Positions 1-8,652 of a DNA stretch of 64,000 nucleotides are shown one piece after another. The position numbers and the translations under genes are program-made. The DNA is from Pantoea sp. SOD02 (GTDB taxonomy: Bacteria > Pseudomonadota > Gammaproteobacteria > Enterobacterales > Enterobacteriaceae). The DNA is taken from positions 1,798,001-1,862,000 of the forward strand of contig NZ_CP102604.1 in assembly GCF_024707505.1 (NCBI RefSeq). The letters are read 5' to 3'. The notes under the pieces were generated by a model. It worked only from the letters and a program-made list of their open reading frames with translations. It had not been told where the DNA came from and did not search any database. Positions within the stretch are counted from its first letter, which is position 1. Every line of letters begins with the position of its first letter.

Positions 1-36
1 GATGTTTTATTTATTTGCGTGTGCGATCAAATTGCA

Positions 37-61
37 CAAAAAAGCCCGCGATAAGCGGGCT
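37..61 (-). terminator. Rho-independent terminator of hxpB
   Basis: On the minus strand a 7-bp GC-rich stem (arms 43-49 and 55-61) with a 5-nt loop is followed by a run of T. It lies directly after the hxpB stop codon. Confidence 0.85.
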
Positions 62-65
62 GCGG

Positions 66-734
66 TTAACCGTGCAGATGCTCGGGTTTGAGCTGGGTTA
101 AATCATCAAGAATCACATTGGCTAGTGACCAACGTGCATCATCGCGATGATCGGCCGCTGGCACCACTATCGAGCGCATGCGTGCGGCTTTGGTGGCAAT
201 CATGCCGTTGAAGGAATCTTCCAGCGTTACGCAGTTGAGCGGATCGATACCCAGTTTGGCTGCGGCGTCGAGATAGACCTGCGGGTGTGGCTTGCTGTAC
301 GGCAGCGCTTCTGCAGACGCCAGCACATCAAAGTATTTGCGCAGATTAAACATCTCCAGCACGCGCTCCAGCATATGCAGCGGTGAGGCGGAGGCGAGGC
401 CAATTTTCAAGCCTTGCTGCTGGCACAGTTGCAGCGCCTGCTCCACGCCAGGCAGCAGCGGACGCGTCTCTTCCACCAGCGCCAACGCGCGGGCGATGAT
501 GCGTTGGGTGACTTCCTGCTGATCCGGACCGTTCCACGGCAGCGCTTCAAACCACATGCGCACGGTTTGATCGATACGCAGACCCAGCGTATCGGGCAAC
601 TCGTGACGCCGGGTGATATCAACGCCAAGGCTGGCGAAGATATCCAATTCCGCCTGATCCCACAGCGGTTCTGAGTCGATCAACAATCCGTCCATATCAA
701 AGATGGCGGCCAATACAGGACGACGATATGACAT
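66..734 (-). CDS. hxpB: HAD-family hexitol/2-deoxyglucose phosphatase HxpB (YniC)
   Basis: Cytoplasmic haloacid-dehalogenase phosphatase that removes phosphate from sugar phosphates such as 2-deoxyglucose 6-phosphate and hexitol phosphates. The 222-residue protein has all HAD motifs: nucleophile FDMDG (Asp13, Asp15), the Ser of motif II in LASASP (about 115), Lys148 in SKPHP, and the acidic pair Glu172-Asp173. The cap domain lies between motifs I and II. Length matches E. coli YniC. It is a single gene, divergent from yniB, with its own terminator. The function follows from family and synteny, and the exact substrate is not shown by the sequence. Confidence 0.93.
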   Translation of the reverse strand: MSYRRPVLAAIFDMDGLLIDSEPLWDQAELDIFASLGVDITRRHELPDTLGLRIDQTVRMWFEALPWNGPDQQEVTQRIIARALALVEETRPLLPGVEQALQLCQQQGLKIGLASASPLHMLERVLEMFNLRKYFDVLASAEALPYSKPHPQVYLDAAAKLGIDPLNCVTLEDSFNGMIATKAARMRSIVVPAADHRDDARWSLANVILDDLTQLKPEHLHG

Positions 735-876
735 ACAACTGCTCCCTTGGAAATTTGGCTTACCTTAGCACGAGTGCCGGAGAAAGCCGACTTGCGGCAG
801 GCCACGCATTTTTCAGGAAAAATTGCAGTAGTGCAGGTAGACTTAGGCAAAACTATTATCGGTTTAGGGAGACACC

Positions 877-1413
877 ATGACTTACCAACAGGCTGGCCGC
901 ATCGCCATCCTTAAGCGAGTGGCTGGCTGGGTGATTTTTATACCAGCACTGTTATCCACCCTTATTTCGCTGCTGGGCTTTATGTTTAAGCACAGTGAAA
1001 AGCAGCCAGGCATTGATGCCGTGATGCTCGATTTTGTCCATGTTATGGTCGACATGGTGAAGTTCAATACGCCGTTCCTCAATGTATTTTGGCAAAACTC
1101 GCCGGTGCCGGAGTTTAATGGCGGCGCGAATATCGGCTTTTGGCTGATCTACATCCTGATTTTTGTCGGCATTGCGCTGCAAGCTTCGGGTGCGCGGATG
1201 TGGCGTCAGTCGCGCCATATTAAAGAGGGCATTGAAGATCAGCTGATCATGGAACAAGCCAAAGGCAGTGAAGGGCGTACGCGAGCGCAGTTGGAAGAGA
1301 AAATCCATATGCCGCGTCACACCATTTTCTTGCAGATTTTTCCGCTCTACATTTTGCCGATTATTATCGCGATTGCCGGCTACTTTGTGCTGAAGCTGCT
1401 CGGCATGCTGTAA
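877..1413 (+). CDS. yniB: YniB family inner-membrane protein
   Basis: Conserved enterobacterial membrane protein of unknown function, 178 residues as in E. coli. Three hydrophobic segments are visible, at about 15-35, 85-105 and 150-175, with a charged central stretch (about 110-145) expected in the cytoplasm. The start is set by AGGGAGA seven bases upstream of ATG. It is transcribed away from hxpB and converges on yniA, whose stop lies five bases beyond its own. It sits between yniA and yniC homologues, as in E. coli. No biochemical role can be read from the sequence. Confidence 0.9.
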   Translation: MTYQQAGRIAILKRVAGWVIFIPALLSTLISLLGFMFKHSEKQPGIDAVMLDFVHVMVDMVKFNTPFLNVFWQNSPVPEFNGGANIGFWLIYILIFVGIALQASGARMWRQSRHIKEGIEDQLIMEQAKGSEGRTRAQLEEKIHMPRHTIFLQIFPLYILPIIIAIAGYFVLKLLGML

Positions 1414-1415
1414 CG

Positions 1416-1438
1416 CGTCAGGCCGGTCTGGCCTGACG
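1416..1438. terminator. Hairpin between convergent yniB and yniA
   Basis: Perfect 9-bp inverted repeat (arms 1416-1424 and 1430-1438, 5-nt loop). It starts just after the yniB stop and lies almost wholly inside the last codons of yniA. There is no strong T run on either side, so termination efficiency is uncertain. Confidence 0.55.
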
Positions 1439-2311
1439 TTCTCCCAACACATCTTCATCTAACAACTGGCCGATGGCGAACTGCGCTTCGCCCGTCCAGT
1501 TGCCGCCGAACACATTGGCGCGATTGAGCAGGTAATAGAGCTGATAAACCGGCTGACGCTGTGAGAATCCGTCCTCCAGTGGCCAAACCGCGTGGTAGCC
1601 ATCATAAATCTGGCGCGGTAAATCGGCGTAGTAGCTCAGCATCGCCAGATCGCATTCGCGGTCGCCCCAATAGCAGGCGGGATCGAACAGCCACGGACCG
1701 GTTGCGCTGCCAGCGCAGTTGGCGGGCCACAAATCGCCGTGTAATAAAGAGGGTTGCGGATGATGGTTGGCTAACGTGCGCTGCACACAATCGACAATCA
1801 GCTCGGTATCGCCATAATGCACGCCTTTTTCCGCAGCCAGTTGCAGCTGCCAACCGATGCGCTGCTCTGCGAAGAACACTGACCAGCGGCGTAACCAGCT
1901 GTTCGGCTGAGGAGAGGTGGTGATGTTGTTGTCGTAATCAAGACCAAATTGCGGTTGCTCGCTCCATTGATGCAAGTGTGCTAATTGCTGACCGAGCTGG
2001 AAGGCACTCTGATCGGTAAAGGGTTGAGGCGGAATATATTCCAGCAGCAGGAAGCTGGTATCACGATCGTTGCCGACGCCATACACTTTCGGTACGCGAA
2101 CGGTTTGCGTGCGCGCCAGCAGGTCGAGTTGATCGGCTTCCCAGCTAAACAAGGTGAGCATGTCGCGGGTGTTACATTTGACGAACACATCTAACTCGCC
2201 ATAGCGGATACGCCAGGCAGGATGGACATCGCCACCGGGAAGTTCCTGACGGTCGATGATTTCAGCATCACCGGCGTACTCGCTTAACAGACGACTAATG
2301 GCTGACCACAT
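1418..2311 (-). CDS. yniA: Fructosamine-3-kinase family protein YniA
   Basis: Cytoplasmic ketosamine kinase family (protein-kinase fold, APH-like), thought to phosphorylate glycated amines or ribulosamines so that they break down. The 297-residue protein has an N-lobe Lys in DVFVKC (about 45), the catalytic loop HGDLWPANC (191-199), the metal-binding Asp210 in FDPA and the family-typical YWGDRE (about 214-219). The C-terminus is about ten residues longer than E. coli YniA, and its last codons carry the convergent hairpin. Its upstream neighbour ydiZ reads the same way, 89 bases away. Confidence in family is high; the substrate is inferred. Confidence 0.92.
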   Translation of the reverse strand: MWSAISRLLSEYAGDAEIIDRQELPGGDVHPAWRIRYGELDVFVKCNTRDMLTLFSWEADQLDLLARTQTVRVPKVYGVGNDRDTSFLLLEYIPPQPFTDQSAFQLGQQLAHLHQWSEQPQFGLDYDNNITTSPQPNSWLRRWSVFFAEQRIGWQLQLAAEKGVHYGDTELIVDCVQRTLANHHPQPSLLHGDLWPANCAGSATGPWLFDPACYWGDRECDLAMLSYYADLPRQIYDGYHAVWPLEDGFSQRQPVYQLYYLLNRANVFGGNWTGEAQFAIGQLLDEDVLGERQARPA

Positions 2312-2400
2312 CGGGTAATCCTCTTTGTTCGCTGCGTGAGTTCGATTGTAACGCGCAAAACCTGAGCAAACCTGGCGTCGATGCCGTTTTTTGCACTGCG

Positions 2401-2691
2401 TCAGGATTGTTCTTTCAAAAATGCCTCAAGCGTGGTGACGGTGACTTCAGGTTTGTGTTCGAGAGCGATTTGCGCATATCCCGCGGCCTGCTCCGCCACT
2501 TCATGCTCTTCTAACGCGCTGACAATGCCGAAACTGTTAGTGCCCAACTCATGCGGATGACCTTCATCATCACTTAACGTGGTGCTATATCCGCCATTGA
2601 TCATGGCGCTATTCACTGACTGCAAGTCGCCAAGTCCATTTTCCTGATACTTTAGCGTGACAATGTAACGTTTGACATCATGGTCACTCAT
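2401..2691 (-). CDS. ydiZ: YdiZ, GhoS-like small protein (putative endoribonuclease)
   Basis: A 96-residue cytoplasmic protein preceded by a good GAGGTG ribosome site. Its core (an N-terminal beta strand VKRYIVTLKY, a central region with DDEGHPHELGTNSFGI and a C-terminal strand) lines up from memory with the GhoS antitoxin family, which has a Cas2-like fold and cleaves ghoT toxin mRNA in E. coli. In the E. coli chromosome ydiZ is the gene beside yniA, so position and length both fit. The position equivalent to GhoS Arg28 appears to be Asn here, while the Phe of NSF is kept. No GhoT-like small membrane toxin lies nearby, so a role as antitoxin is doubtful. Confidence 0.75.
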   Translation of the reverse strand: MSDHDVKRYIVTLKYQENGLGDLQSVNSAMINGGYSTTLSDDEGHPHELGTNSFGIVSALEEHEVAEQAAGYAQIALEHKPEVTVTTLEAFLKEQS

Positions 2692-2850
2692 TATTCACCT
2701 CATTGTTATCGAACAGATTTCAGCGTAGACCAGCGGGCAGGATAGAGCGAATTTTAGGCGATTCATCAGCAGGAATGGCAGGTAAAGCTCTGTCAAAAAA
2801 GTTCAGAAAATTCTTCTGGTTTTTGGGCTGCTATTTAAGTAATTGCCCCC

Positions 2851-2919
2851 TATAATGCGCAACGAAAATGGGAAAAGTCCCATTAAAAGAGCGGTCCAGC
2901 GACTTTCCTGGCTTTTTTT
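2851..2919 (+). promoter_or_regulatory. Predicted ydiY promoter and structured leader
   Basis: A perfect TATAAT (2851-2856) with a GC-rich discriminator precedes two potential RNA hairpins: a 7-bp AATGGGA/TCCCATT stem at 2867-2884, and a short CCAG/CTGG stem (2896-2911) followed by seven T at 2913-2919. No good -35 box is seen. The second hairpin resembles a weak intrinsic terminator about 100 bases ahead of the ydiY start, so transcription into the gene could be attenuated. Confidence 0.4.
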
Positions 2920-3022
2920 GCGGGTACATATTTTTTTACAAAACTTACGGTAAATTGCATTGATTGACCGGAGAAACGCTTCAGACTCTTCGTTTTTTAA
3001 ACTGTCGTACGGGTTACTTTTA

Positions 3023-3784
3023 ATGAAAGCCTTTAACAAGCTGTCCGCTGTTTTATTGCTCTCTGCTGGAGCATTTTGTCACCAGGCATTTGCAGATAAC
3101 GCCGTTTTCACCTCCATGGATGACCCTTCAACGGCGAAAAAACCGTTTGAAGGCAGTGCGTCAGCGGGTTACCTGGCTCAAACCGGTAACACCACCAGTT
3201 CTTCGCTGAGTGCGGCTACCAATATGACGTGGTACCAAACCAACACCGCACTGAGCCTGTGGGGTAACGCCTCGAACAACTCCTCTAACGATGAGCGTTC
3301 ATCTGAGACCTACAACATCGGTGGCCGTAGCCGTTATAACCTCAACAGCGCCGATTACCTGTTTGGTCAGGCGAGCTGGTTGAGCGACCGTTTCAACGGT
3401 TATGACTCACGCGATGTACTGACCGCCGGTTACGGTCGTCAGATCCTTAACGGTCCAGTTCACTCTCTGCGTGCTGAATTCGGTCCGGGTGTGCGTTACG
3501 ACGATTTCCATGAAGGCGGCCATGAAACCAAAGCATTGGGTTATGGTGCAGTGAGTTATCAATGGCAGCTGACAGATACCACCAAATTTATCCAGGGTGT
3601 TTCTGTGCTGAGCAGCTTCGGTGAAGACACCACGCTGAACTCAGAGACTGCACTGCAGGTGGCCATCAATGCGCACTTCGCGCTGAAGTTGGGCTACAAC
3701 GTGACCTGGAACAACAATCCGCCAGAATCTGCGCCGGATCGTACCGATACCAAAACCACGATCCAGCTCTCATACTCAATGTAA
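3023..3784 (+). CDS. ydiY: YdiY, DUF481 outer-membrane beta-barrel-like protein
   Basis: Secreted protein of 253 residues (about 252 in E. coli), of the DUF481 salt-induced outer-membrane protein family. The chosen ATG begins a clear signal peptide (MKAFNKL, hydrophobic core, cut after HQAFA). A longer reading from a TTG at 2960 would place 21 polar residues ahead of the signal and is rejected. The mature part is a run of alternating aromatic/polar strands ending in LSYSM, a typical barrel C-terminus. The ribosome site is weak. Function unknown; the E. coli gene is reported as acid-inducible. It has its own promoter and terminator. Confidence 0.88.
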   Translation: MKAFNKLSAVLLLSAGAFCHQAFADNAVFTSMDDPSTAKKPFEGSASAGYLAQTGNTTSSSLSAATNMTWYQTNTALSLWGNASNNSSNDERSSETYNIGGRSRYNLNSADYLFGQASWLSDRFNGYDSRDVLTAGYGRQILNGPVHSLRAEFGPGVRYDDFHEGGHETKALGYGAVSYQWQLTDTTKFIQGVSVLSSFGEDTTLNSETALQVAINAHFALKLGYNVTWNNNPPESAPDRTDTKTTIQLSYSM

Positions 3785-3803
3785 GCGAGACGGATGTGAA
3801 TCA

Positions 3804-3838
3804 CCGCTGCCAGGCCTGTGCCTCGCAGCGGTTTTTTT
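3804..3838 (+). terminator. Rho-independent terminator of ydiY
   Basis: 7-bp CCGCTGC/GCAGCGG stem (3804-3810, 3825-3831) followed by T7. Confidence 0.85.
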
Positions 3839-3874
3839 TATTTCTCTTTAGCTTAGCGAATTTCCGCACGGGTT

Positions 3875-3901
3875 TTGATCGGCGGCGAAAGCTGCTATTA
3901 T
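3875..3901 (+). promoter_or_regulatory. Predicted thrS promoter
   Basis: TTGATC (3875-3880), 15-base spacer, TATTAT (3896-3901). Placed upstream of the thrS operator arms, so the leader RNA would contain both of them. The spacing is short, so confidence is moderate. Confidence 0.45.
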
Positions 3902-3918
3902 CATCGCCGCTTTACATT

Positions 3919-4027
3919 CCTGGCGTCATTCCGACAACGTGGGTCTGACATCACGCCGGGTTACACACTACAAAACTCATTTTTGCATGTAGGCTTTCGT
4001 GTGGCTTACCACTGCAATTAAGGATAT
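3919..4027 (+). promoter_or_regulatory. thrS translational operator (tRNA-Thr mimic)
   Basis: Two stem-loops lie ahead of the thrS start. The near arm (3989-4009) is a 7-bp stem closing a 7-base loop UUCGUGU that carries CGU at the anticodon positions, a tRNA-Thr anticodon. Its base can extend through 3985-3988 with 4011-4015. The far arm has an 8-bp base stem (3919-3926 with 3953-3960) and a 3-bp inner stem closing a 7-base loop AACGUGG, again with CGU in the centre. This is the arrangement known for E. coli thrS, where threonyl-tRNA synthetase binds its own leader and blocks the ribosome. The ribosome site AAGGA is at 4020-4024. Confidence 0.8.
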
Positions 4028-4030
4028 GAA

Positions 4031-5968
4031 ATGCCAGTAATTACTCTTCCTGATGGCAGCCAGCGCAGCTTTGACCGTCCGGTCAGCGTGATGGATATTG
4101 CGTTGGATATTGGACCGGGTTTGGCGAAAGCCTGTATCGCGGGTCGCGTGAATGGCGAGTTGGTTGATGCGGTTGATCCGATCACCGAAGACGCTCAGGT
4201 CGCGATTATTACCGCTAAAGACGACGCCGGTTTAGAAATCATTCGTCACTCTTGCGCGCACCTGTTAGGGCATGCGATTAAGCAGCTGTGGCCAAACACC
4301 AAGATGGCTATCGGTCCGGTGATTGATAACGGTTTCTATTATGACGTCGACCTGGAACATACCTTAACCCAGGAAGATCTTGAGCTGCTGGAAAAGCGTA
4401 TGCACCAGTTGGCTGAAAGCAACTACGATGTGGTGAAGAAAAAGGTGAGCTGGCAGGAAGCACGTGACGTGTTTGCTGAGCGTGGCGAAAGCTACAAAAC
4501 CACCATTCTTGACGAGAACATCAGCCACGACGATCGTCCTGGCTTGTATCACCATGAAGAATACATCGACATGTGCCGCGGTCCGCACGTGCCGAACATG
4601 CGTTTCTGCCATCACTTTAAACTGCAGAAAATCTCCGGGGCTTACTGGCGCGGCAACAGCGATAACAAAATGCTGCAGCGTATTTACGGTACGGCCTGGG
4701 CGGATAAAAAGCAGCTGGCTGCTTATTTGCAGCGTCTGGAAGAAGCGGCGAAGCGCGACCACCGTAAAATCGGTAAGCAGCTTGATCTCTACCACATGCA
4801 GGAAGAAGCTCCGGGCATGGTGTTCTGGCACAATGACGGCTGGACCATCTTCCGCGAACTGGAAGTGTTTGTGCGTACCAAGCTGAAAGAGTACGACTAC
4901 CAGGAAGTGAAAGGTCCGTTCATGATGGACCGCGTGCTGTGGGAAAAAACCGGGCACTGGGAGAACTATAAAGAAGCAATGTTCACCACCTCTTCAGAGA
5001 ACCGTGAATATTGCATCAAGCCGATGAACTGCCCAGGCCACGTGCAGATCTTTAATCAGGGTCTGAAATCCTACCGCGACCTGCCGCTGCGTATGGCGGA
5101 GTTTGGTAGCTGCCATCGTAACGAGCCATCAGGTGCCTTGCATGGTCTGATGCGCGTACGCGGGTTTACCCAGGATGATGCTCACGTCTTCTGTACCGAA
5201 GATCAGGTACGTGATGAAGTGAACAGCTGTATCCGCATGGTCTACGACATGTACAGCACCTTCGGTTTTGAAAAAATCGTGGTGAAACTGTCGACCCGTC
5301 CGGAAAAACGTATCGGTACCGACGAAATGTGGGATCGTGCGGAAGTGGATTTGGCAGAAGCGCTGAAAGAGAATGACATTCCATTCGAATATCAGCCGGG
5401 AGAAGGCGCCTTCTACGGCCCTAAAATTGAGTTTACCCTGTACGATTGTCTCGACCGCGCCTGGCAGTGTGGTACCGTTCAGCTAGACTTCTCCCTGCCG
5501 AAACGTCTGGACGCGACTTTTGTCGGTGAAAACAACGATCGTCAGACACCGGTGATGATTCACCGCGCAATTCTCGGTTCAATGGAGCGCTTTATCGGCA
5601 TCCTGACCGAAGAGTTCGCTGGATTCTTCCCGAGTTGGCTGGCACCAGTGCAAGCTGTGGTGATGAATATCACCGACAGTCAGTCAGAATACGTCAGCGA
5701 ATTGACAAAGAAACTGCAGAATGCAGGTATTCGTGTCAAAGCGGACTTGAGAAACGAGAAGATAGGCTTTAAAATCCGCGAGCACACATTACGTCGCGTC
5801 CCTTATATGCTGGTTTGCGGTGACAAAGAGGTGGAAGCAGGCAAAGTTGCCGTGCGCACCCGCCGTGGTAAAGACCTTGGGAGCATGGACGTAGATGTGT
5901 TTGTTGAGAAGCTGCAACAAGAGATTCGCAGCCGACATCTTCACCAATTAGAGGAAACAGGTTATTAA
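4031..5968 (+). CDS. thrS: Threonyl-tRNA synthetase
   Basis: Charges tRNA-Thr with threonine in the cytoplasm; class II synthetase. The 645 residues (642 usual) show the N-terminal TGS domain (1-60), the editing domain with [10 protein letters not shown] (about 72-82) and C-terminal HxxxC elements, the class II catalytic core with [10 protein letters not shown] supplying the zinc Cys, and the anticodon-binding domain at the end. It is autoregulated through the tRNA-like leader just upstream. It is the first gene of thrS-infC-rpmI-rplT, and its stop codon overlaps the infC AUU start. Confidence 0.98.
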   Translation: MPVITLPDGSQRSFDRPVSVMDIALDIGPGLAKACIAGRVNGELVDAVDPITEDAQVAIITAKDDAGLEIIRHSCAHLLGHAIKQLWPNTKMAIGPVIDNGFYYDVDLEHTLTQEDLELLEKRMHQLAESNYDVVKKKVSWQEARDVFAERGESYKTTILDENISHDDRPGLYHHEEYIDMCRGPHVPNMRFCHHFKLQKISGAYWRGNSDNKMLQRIYGTAWADKKQLAAYLQRLEEAAKRDHRKIGKQLDLYHMQEEAPGMVFWHNDGWTIFRELEVFVRTKLKEYDYQEVKGPFMMDRVLWEKTGHWENYKEAMFTTSSENREYCIKPMNCPGHVQIFNQGLKSYRDLPLRMAEFGSCHRNEPSGALHGLMRVRGFTQDDAHVFCTEDQVRDEVNSCIRMVYDMYSTFGFEKIVVKLSTRPEKRIGTDEMWDRAEVDLAEALKENDIPFEYQPGEGAFYGPKIEFTLYDCLDRAWQCGTVQLDFSLPKRLDATFVGENNDRQTPVMIHRAILGSMERFIGILTEEFAGFFPSWLAPVQAVVMNITDSQSEYVSELTKKLQNAGIRVKADLRNEKIGFKIREHTLRRVPYMLVCGDKEVEAGKVAVRTRRGKDLGSMDVDVFVEKLQQEIRSRHLHQLEETGY

Positions 5969-6515
5969 AGGCGGAAAACGAGTACAACCAACACGTCCGA
6001 ACCGTATCAACGGCGAAATCCGTGCTACCGAAGTGCGCTTATCTGGCGTAGACGGCGAGCAACTTGGCATTGTCACCCTGCGTGAAGCCATTGAGAAAGC
6101 TGAAGAAGCCGGCGTAGATTTAGTTGAAATCAGCCCGAACGCCGAACCGCCGGTTTGCCGTATCATGGATTACGGCAAGTTCCTTTATGAAAAAAGCAAG
6201 TCTTCTAAGGAACAGAAGAAGAAGCAGAAAGTTATCCAGGTTAAGGAAATCAAATTCCGTCCTGGTACCGATGATGGCGACTATCAGGTCAAACTACGCA
6301 ACCTGATTCGCTTTCTGGAAGAGGGCGATAAAGCCAAAATTACGCTGCGTTTCCGCGGTCGTGAGATGGCGCACCAGCAGATCGGCATGGAAGTGCTTAA
6401 CCGCGTCCGTAAAGATCTGTGTGAAGACATGGATCTGGCGATTGTCGAATCCTTCCCTTCGAAGATCGAAGGTCGTCAGATGATCATGGTGCTCGCTCCT
6501 AAGAAGAAACAGTAG
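5964..6515 (+). CDS. infC: Translation initiation factor IF-3
   Basis: IF-3 binds the 30S subunit, keeps it apart from 50S and checks the start codon. The true start is the rare AUU at 5964, not the first in-frame ATG. It gives the conserved N-terminus (M)[20 protein letters not shown] and 183 residues (180 in E. coli), with GAGGAAACAGG just upstream. The N-domain, the lysine-rich linker ([13 protein letters not shown]) and the C-domain ending in KKKQ are intact. AUU lets IF-3 repress its own synthesis. The start codon overlaps the thrS stop (5966-5968), so translation may be coupled. Confidence 0.97.
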   Translation: MKGGKRVQPTRPNRINGEIRATEVRLSGVDGEQLGIVTLREAIEKAEEAGVDLVEISPNAEPPVCRIMDYGKFLYEKSKSSKEQKKKQKVIQVKEIKFRPGTDDGDYQVKLRNLIRFLEEGDKAKITLRFRGREMAHQQIGMEVLNRVRKDLCEDMDLAIVESFPSKIEGRQMIMVLAPKKKQ

Positions 6516-6530
6516 GCCTTCAAGTAATAA

Positions 6531-6812
<282 letters not shown>

Positions 6813-6832
6813 GTAAAATTTTTTTAGTTTAG

Positions 6833-6955
6833 TTCCCCGATAGATTTCGGGTTGCAGCAAGGCGGCAACTGAATGAATCTCTGAGCTTACATCAGTAAGT
6901 GACTGGGATGAATGAAGACAGCCAACGCCGCTGCGGCACGAAAGATGAAGGGGAA
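6833..6955. repeat. ERIC (IRU) intergenic repeat
   Basis: About 123 bp of enterobacterial repetitive intergenic consensus. Diagnostic parts seen are the left end TTCCCCGATAGATTTCGGGT, the core GAGCTTACATCAGTAAGTGA with CTGGGATGA, then CAGCCAACGC, and a right end GGGGAA that pairs with the left TTCCCC. It fills most of the 172-base gap between rpmI and rplT, so it is transcribed within the operon and could fold into a long RNA hairpin. Confidence 0.9.
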
Positions 6956-6969
6956 ATCACAGAATATGA

Positions 6970-7341
<372 letters not shown>

Positions 7342-7349
7342 GTCAGTTG

Positions 7350-7374
7350 AAAAAGGGAGCTTGCTCCCTTTTTT
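7350..7374 (+). terminator. Rho-independent terminator after rplT
   Basis: Inverted repeat AAAAAGGGAGC-TT-GCTCCCTTTTTT. It ends the thrS-infC-rpmI-rplT transcript. Confidence 0.88.
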
Positions 7375-7398
7375 ATTACCCGCAACTCACGCAAAAGA

Positions 7399-7429
7399 TT
7401 GACATTTTGGCCGCTGCGCATTTCAATAG
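7399..7429 (+). promoter_or_regulatory. Predicted pheM-pheST promoter
   Basis: A consensus TTGACA at 7399-7404 lies in the gap between the rplT terminator and pheM. The -10 is less clear (TTCAAT or CAATAG at 7422-7429). Confidence 0.55.
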
Positions 7430-7462
7430 TGCGGTTTCTAAATATGACAAGGTAACGCAAGC

Positions 7463-7507
7463 ATGAATGCTGCTATTTTCCGTTTCTTTTTTTACTTTAG
7501 CGCCTGA
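7463..7507 (+). CDS. pheM: Phenylalanyl-tRNA synthetase operon leader peptide
   Basis: 14-codon leader MNAAIFRFFFYFSA with five Phe codons, ending TGA at 7505, nearly identical to E. coli PheM. Ribosome stalling at the Phe codons when charged tRNA-Phe is scarce prevents formation of the terminator at 7554-7580 and lets pheST be transcribed. Confidence 0.95.
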   Translation: MNAAIFRFFFYFSA

Positions 7508-7553
7508 ACATCAGGGGCTTTTGCGCATAAGAAAAGAAACGAAAAATCGCGCT

Positions 7554-7580
7554 AAAAGCCTCCCTCGTGGAGGCTTTTTT
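7554..7580 (+). terminator. pheST attenuator
   Basis: Stem AGCCTCC/GGAGGCT (7557-7563, 7569-7575) with a T run to 7580, 46 bases after the pheM stop. GC-rich repeats between pheM and this hairpin (around 7509-7525) can supply the alternative pairing. Confidence 0.85.
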
Positions 7581-7627
7581 GTTTCTGGCGACACTTAATC
7601 GGATCAGCTGATCCCAACGAGAACTGA

Positions 7628-8638
<1,011 letters not shown>

Positions 8639-8652
8639 GGGCAGGTTATCCA

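Noticed and set aside
2803..3039. 78-residue minus-strand frame upstream of ydiY as a possible toxin partner of ydiZ
   Set aside because: Basic and without the membrane helices of GhoT; it covers the ydiY promoter and signal peptide region and lacks a ribosome site.
4364..4957. 197-residue minus-strand frame inside thrS
   Set aside because: Antisense shadow of a highly conserved gene; composition follows thrS codon structure and there is no ribosome site.
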